Below are positions 6,448 to 9,401 of a stretch of 9,401 nucleotides of DNA, in pieces. Numbering within the stretch: position 1 is the first letter of the stretch; every line of letters begins with the position of its first letter. The notes beneath the pieces were generated by a model. That model saw only the letters and a program-made list of their open reading frames with translations, had not been told where the DNA came from and made no database searches. The translations under genes and the position numbers were made by a program. Source of the stretch: Deltaproteobacteria bacterium (GTDB lineage: Bacteria; Desulfobacterota; Desulfarculia; Adiutricales; Adiutricaceae); the NCBI GenBank assembly GCA_031279525.1, contig JAITIH010000120.1, positions 1-9,401 on the forward strand, given 5' to 3'.

Positions 6448-6563
6448 GCGATTTGTTCAAATAGTTCGTTGCGTTCATTTCGATAAACTTGTTTAATAAT
6501 TTAAATTAGTTATGTTTTTATTATTATTTCTCGTTGATTGCTTTAATAATAAGGCTCTTAATC

Positions 6564-6593
6564 TTTATATTAACAGGTAAATTATGGTATATT
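6564..6593 (+). promoter_or_regulatory. Candidate promoter of the biotin ligase-carboxylase operon
   Basis: TTTATA (6564-6569, 4 of 6) is followed after 18 bp by TATATT (6588-6593, 5 of 6) within the AT-rich stretch just before the gene. Transcription would start near 6600, leaving a leader of about 34 nt to ATG 6634. In such AT-rich DNA a match of this quality arises easily. Confidence 0.35.
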
Positions 6594-6633
6594 CGCAAAA
6601 ATATTCGCTTTTCCGCTTGACCGAGCTAAAGCC

Positions 6634-7440
6634 ATGACCGCGCCTACCCCTTTAGCTCGCTTAACGACCTTGACCCCCCACGGCCCAGTCGTCTATCAGG
6701 TCGGGGACGTCGCTTCGGTTTTGGACGTGGCCTGGGAACGGGTGGAGCTAGGCGAGCTCCCGCCCTGGGCCTCTATCCTGGCCCGGAGCCAGTCCAAAGG
6801 TCGCGGCCGCCAAGGCCGGGCTTGGGCCTCCCCGCCCGGGCACGTCTACGCGGCCCTGCGCCTACCGCCCCAGGCTCCCTTTGAGGGCACCTTGGCCTCG
6901 GTGGCCGTGGGGTTCGCGCTCGTCCAGGCCTTCCGGGACGAGGGGGTCGCGGTGAGCCTTAAGTGGCCCAACGACCTTTTGACTTCCCAAGGCAAGGCCG
7001 GGGGAATCCTTTTGGAAAACCGAAAAGGGGCCGTCGTGGCCGGGATCGGACTCAACGTCGGGTTCTCGCCGTTCCCACCTGACCAAAGGGACCCCAACGC
7101 CCCGCCGCCGTCCGCCTTTCCCGAAAGCCTAGGCCCCCCGGAAAGGCTATGGCCAAGATTGGCTAAAAACGTCTTATTAAGATATAATAATGAGTTACCG
7201 GCCAGGGACCCAGATTGGGCCCGGAACTTCTGCGCCCAGGCGGAAAAATGCTTGGCTGGCCTTGGGGGCGCGGTCGTAATTCACCAGCCGGTCGCGGACC
7301 CCCGCCCCGCCAGCCCCTCGCTAACCGGGATCTTAGCCGGCTTGGCTCCCTCCGGGGCCCTTCGCGTGGAAGGCCCGGACGGCGAGTGCTTGGTCTGGTC
7401 CGGAACCCTAACGCTGCCCAGCCGCGCGCGCGACGCTTGA
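6634..7440 (+). CDS. birA: Biotin--protein ligase, monofunctional (BirA type without HTH)
   Basis: This 268-residue enzyme activates biotin with ATP to biotinyl-AMP and transfers it to a lysine of biotin carrier domains (EC 6.3.4.15). Motifs in order are GRGRQGRAW (56-64, the biotinyl-AMP loop), KWPNDLL (110-116), KAGGILLE (121-128, with K121 at the place of the catalytic lysine of the E. coli enzyme) and VAGIGLNVG, followed by a C-terminal SH3-like part (GALRVEGPDGE...WSGTL). About 25 residues precede the catalytic domain, too few for the winged-helix repressor domain of E. coli BirA, so it should not regulate biotin genes by DNA binding. The ATG lacks a clear ribosome site. The carboxylase gene starts 4 nt after the stop, and its product is the likely main substrate of this ligase. 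Confidence 0.93.
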   Translation: MTAPTPLARLTTLTPHGPVVYQVGDVASVLDVAWERVELGELPPWASILARSQSKGRGRQGRAWASPPGHVYAALRLPPQAPFEGTLASVAVGFALVQAFRDEGVAVSLKWPNDLLTSQGKAGGILLENRKGAVVAGIGLNVGFSPFPPDQRDPNAPPPSAFPESLGPPERLWPRLAKNVLLRYNNELPARDPDWARNFCAQAEKCLAGLGGAVVIHQPVADPRPASPSLTGILAGLAPSGALRVEGPDGECLVWSGTLTLPSRARDA

Positions 7441-7444
7441 CCCC

Positions 7445-9401
7445 ATGAGTTATTACCGACAAGTTTACGAACAAATAAAAGGCCGTCCTATCCTAGTGGC
7501 CAATCGCGGCATTCCCGGTCGCCGCATCTGCCGAGCCATTCGGGACCGCTTCGAGGCCATCGCGGTCATGACGGCCACGGACATCGACAAAACGGCCCCG
7601 GCCGCCTCCTCGGCCCAAGAGCTTATGCTTTTAGGGTCCGACCCCCAGGCCTACCTAGATTTGGAAAAGATCGTCTCCATGGCCAAGCGCCGTGGGGTCC
7701 TGGCCATCCACCCCGGTTGGGGCTTCGCCTCCGAGGACGACCGCTTCCCTAAGCTCTGCCAGGAGGCCGGCATCGTTTTCATCGGCTCCAAGGCCGAGTC
7801 CATGAAGCTTTTGGGCAACAAGGTGGAAGTCCGCCGACTGGCCAAACGCTTAGGCATCCCGGTCGTGCCCGGGTCCGAGGGGGCGGTGGACCCGCTCCAG
7901 GCCAAAGAATTGGCCTTGGCCATGGGGCTGCCCATCATGCTCAAGGCCGAGGGCGGCGGCGGCGGCCGAGGCATCATCGCGGTCAACGACCCCAAAGAGC
8001 TGGCCGGGGCCTTCGCCAAGGCCTCGGCCCTGGCCGCGGCCTCCTTCCGGAACCCGCGCCTGTACGTGGAAAAACTCCTTTTAGACATCCGCCACATCGA
8101 GATCCAAGTCATCGCCGACCAGCATGGGGGCGTCTTCGCCTTCGACGAGCGGGATTGCTCCATCCAGCGCAACCACCAAAAGCTGATCGAGATCACCCCC
8201 TCGCCGTGGCCAGGCCTGACCCCTGAGCTTAGGGAACGCTTAAAAGAGTACTCTAAGCTCTTGGTCCGGGAAGTGGGCTATCATTCCCTTTGCACGGTGG
8301 AGTTCTTGGTGACCCCGGACGGGGAGCCTTACTTAATAGAGGTCAACACCCGCCTTCAGGTGGAGCACGGCGTCACCGAGATTCGCTACGGAGTTGATCT
8401 GGTCGAGGAGCAGATCGCCGTGGCCTTTGGCGGGGCCTTGAACCTGGACGACCTAAGGCCCTCCCAGGTGGCCATGCAGGTCCGGATCAACCTTGAGGAT
8501 CCTCAGGCCGACTTTACCCCCAATAGCGGGCTCATCACCCGCTACGTCTCCCCTGGCGGCCCAGGGGTGCGCCTGGACTCCAACCTCTCGGCCGGCTACG
8601 ACTTCCCCTCCAACTACGACTCGGCCGGAGCCCTTTTAATCGCCTACGGCCAGGAATGGCGCAAAGTCTTGGGCATCATGGAAAGGGCCTTGGGCGAGTA
8701 CACCATCGGCGGCCTTAAGACCACCATCCCCTTCCACCGGCACCTGTTAAAGCACCCCAGCTTTCGGGCCGCGACCTTCACCACGAACTTCATCGACCAA
8801 AACCCCGACCTCTTGGAGTACCCAGACCTCGTGGCCGAGGCCGAAAAGCTAGGGCGCCTAACCGCCGAGATCACGGCCCACGGCCATAACCCCTTCATTC
8901 AGCTGGGCCGCTATCGGACCCCCGACTCCCCTCGCCTGGGCCGTTTCGTCCCTGTCCTCCCGCGCCTTTCCCCGGAAATCGCCCGGACCCCCAACCCCTA
9001 CCCCAAAAACGACCGCTTAGCCCTTTTGGACTATATCAGGGACTCTGGGGAAATCCATTTCGGCGACACCACCTGCCGGGACATGACCCAATCCAACAGC
9101 GGCAACCGCTTCCGTCTGGCCGAGGACGCCTTGGTCGGGCCCTACTTGGACGAGTGCGGCCTTTTTTCCTTGGAGACCGGCGGCGGGGCCCATTTCCACG
9201 TGGCCATGATGGCCAACATGACCTACCCTTTCAGCGAGGCCGCGGCCTGGAACCAGTTCGCCCCCAAAACTCAAAAGCAGATCCTGGTCCGCTCCACCAA
9301 CATTTTAGGCTACAAACCTCAACCGGCCATCCTCATGAGCCGGACCACCGAGATTATCTGCCAACATTTCCAGGTCATCCGTTGCTTCGACTTTCTCAAT
9401 C
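7445..9401 (+). CDS. Biotin-dependent carboxylase of pyruvate carboxylase type, 3' end cut off
   Basis: 652 codons are visible from ATG 7445, and the frame is open at the right edge. Residues 1 to about 470 are a biotin carboxylase: ATP-grasp glycine loop KAEGGGGGRG (167-176), ERDCSIQRNHQK from E235 with the equivalent of the active-site Cys at C238, and EVNTRLQVEH with E299, N301, R303 and E307. This domain uses ATP and bicarbonate to carboxylate biotin. From about 530 begins a carboxyltransferase barrel: GDTTCRDMTQSN (540-551), with D541 as the likely metal ligand, then GGGAHFHVAM, and RSTN..GY. This order matches single-chain pyruvate carboxylase (BC-CT-biotin carrier), which makes oxaloacetate from pyruvate. 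The carboxyltransferase signature differs from the usual DTTFRDAHQS, and the N-terminus reads ANRGIPGRR instead of ANRGEIA, so the acceptor substrate is less certain. No ribosome site is seen, so coupling to the ligase gene is likely. Confidence 0.88.
   Translation, partial: MSYYRQVYEQIKGRPILVANRGIPGRRICRAIRDRFEAIAVMTATDIDKTAPAASSAQELMLLGSDPQAYLDLEKIVSMAKRRGVLAIHPGWGFASEDDRFPKLCQEAGIVFIGSKAESMKLLGNKVEVRRLAKRLGIPVVPGSEGAVDPLQAKELALAMGLPIMLKAEGGGGGRGIIAVNDPKELAGAFAKASALAAASFRNPRLYVEKLLLDIRHIEIQVIADQHGGVFAFDERDCSIQRNHQKLIEITPSPWPGLTPELRERLKEYSKLLVREVGYHSLCTVEFLVTPDGEPYLIEVNTRLQVEHGVTEIRYGVDLVEEQIAVAFGGALNLDDLRPSQVAMQVRINLEDPQADFTPNSGLITRYVSPGGPGVRLDSNLSAGYDFPSNYDSAGALLIAYGQEWRKVLGIMERALGEYTIGGLKTTIPFHRHLLKHPSFRAATFTTNFIDQNPDLLEYPDLVAEAEKLGRLTAEITAHGHNPFIQLGRYRTPDSPRLGRFVPVLPRLSPEIARTPNPYPKNDRLALLDYIRDSGEIHFGDTTCRDMTQSNSGNRFRLAEDALVGPYLDECGLFSLETGGGAHFHVAMMANMTYPFSEAAAWNQFAPKTQKQILVRSTNILGYKPQPAILMSRTTEIICQHFQVIRCFDFLN

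Larger units (their letters stand above)
5754..6481 (+). repeat. Array of directly repeated 9-bp units beginning GTTC, mostly in triplets
   Basis: At least 23 nonamers of the form GTTCnnnnn (one reads GTTT) lie in the same orientation. TGAAC was not found on the plus strand in this gap. Tandem blocks with exact 9-bp steps begin at 5754 (3 units), 5806 (2), 5951 (3), 6025 (3), 6097 (3), 6181 (2, preceded by a unit at 6170 with 2 extra bases), 6291 (3) and 6455 (3). A single copy lies at 5852. The common forms are GTTCAGTTC and GTTCAAAAC. Four blocks end in GTTCAAAAC, starting at 5969, 6043, 6115 and 6190, which are 74, 72 and 75 bp apart. The pattern is seen directly. Its role (protein-binding iterons, dispersed element, RNA platform, slippage product) is not known. 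Confidence 0.85.
5702..6633. other. Gene-free 932-bp gap, mostly occupied by a 9-bp repeat array
   Basis: Between the thiamine pyrophosphokinase stop and the biotin ligase start I see no conserved protein and no RNA gene. The gap holds the GTTC nonamer array (5754-6481), two copies of a 20-bp sequence, a GC-rich hairpin (6425-6447) and an AT-rich promoter-like stretch (about 6480-6600). A 90-codon minus-strand frame (6238-5966) exists but is composed mostly of the repeats. No good terminator follows 5701; only a 5-bp AT-rich stem (5704-5718) is visible. Confidence 0.6.

Noticed and set aside
5754..6481. CRISPR array
   Set aside because: Units are 9 bp, mostly contiguous, without uniform spacers or cas genes.
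7651..8196. Minus-strand frame of 181 codons opposite the carboxylase
   Set aside because: It lies opposite the highly conserved ATP-grasp region and shows the Ser/Met/Arg bias of an antisense shadow.

Overview
The window looks like chromosomal DNA of a Gram-negative bacterium. Four genes are GC-rich (U32-family protein, thiamine pyrophosphokinase, biotin ligase, biotin-dependent carboxylase). They are separated by two long, much more AT-rich gaps of about 0.9-1.0 kb each. A TonB-dependent outer-membrane receptor and a Fur-like operator point to a diderm. The forms of the U32 protein and of the carboxylase recall Desulfobacterota (former Deltaproteobacteria), but that placement is an inference from protein style, not from a database search.

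Layout. (1) 1-1722, minus strand: a TonB-dependent receptor, with its C-terminal end cut off by the left edge. It is visibly less GC-rich than the other genes. (2) 1723-2702: a 980-bp gap. It holds a very AT-rich leader, a near-consensus sigma-70 promoter facing the receptor with a Fur-like box over its -10, and, beside the next gene, a GC-rich leader with two hairpin/T-tract structures and alternative pairing arms. (3) 2727-4913 and 4913-5701, plus strand: a U32-family protein (RlhA-like, four Cys) overlapping by one base a thiamine pyrophosphokinase, so translation is probably coupled. (4) 5702-6633: a 932-bp gap carrying about two dozen copies of a 9-bp unit starting GTTC, all in one orientation and mostly in head-to-tail triplets. 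Four of the clusters are phased at about 74 bp. This is the most unusual feature here. (5) 6634-7440 and 7445-9401, plus strand: a biotin-protein ligase without a DNA-binding domain, then 4 nt later a multidomain biotin-dependent carboxylase of pyruvate-carboxylase type, cut off by the right edge.

How the genes work together. The ligase and carboxylase form an obvious enzyme-substrate pair: the ligase would attach biotin to the carboxylase's biotin carrier domain, which lies beyond the window. The receptor is likely induced by iron limitation. The U32 protein (probably RNA or cofactor hydroxylation) and the thiamine pyrophosphokinase share an operon but no evident pathway. I see no IS element, CRISPR array, rRNA or tRNA.
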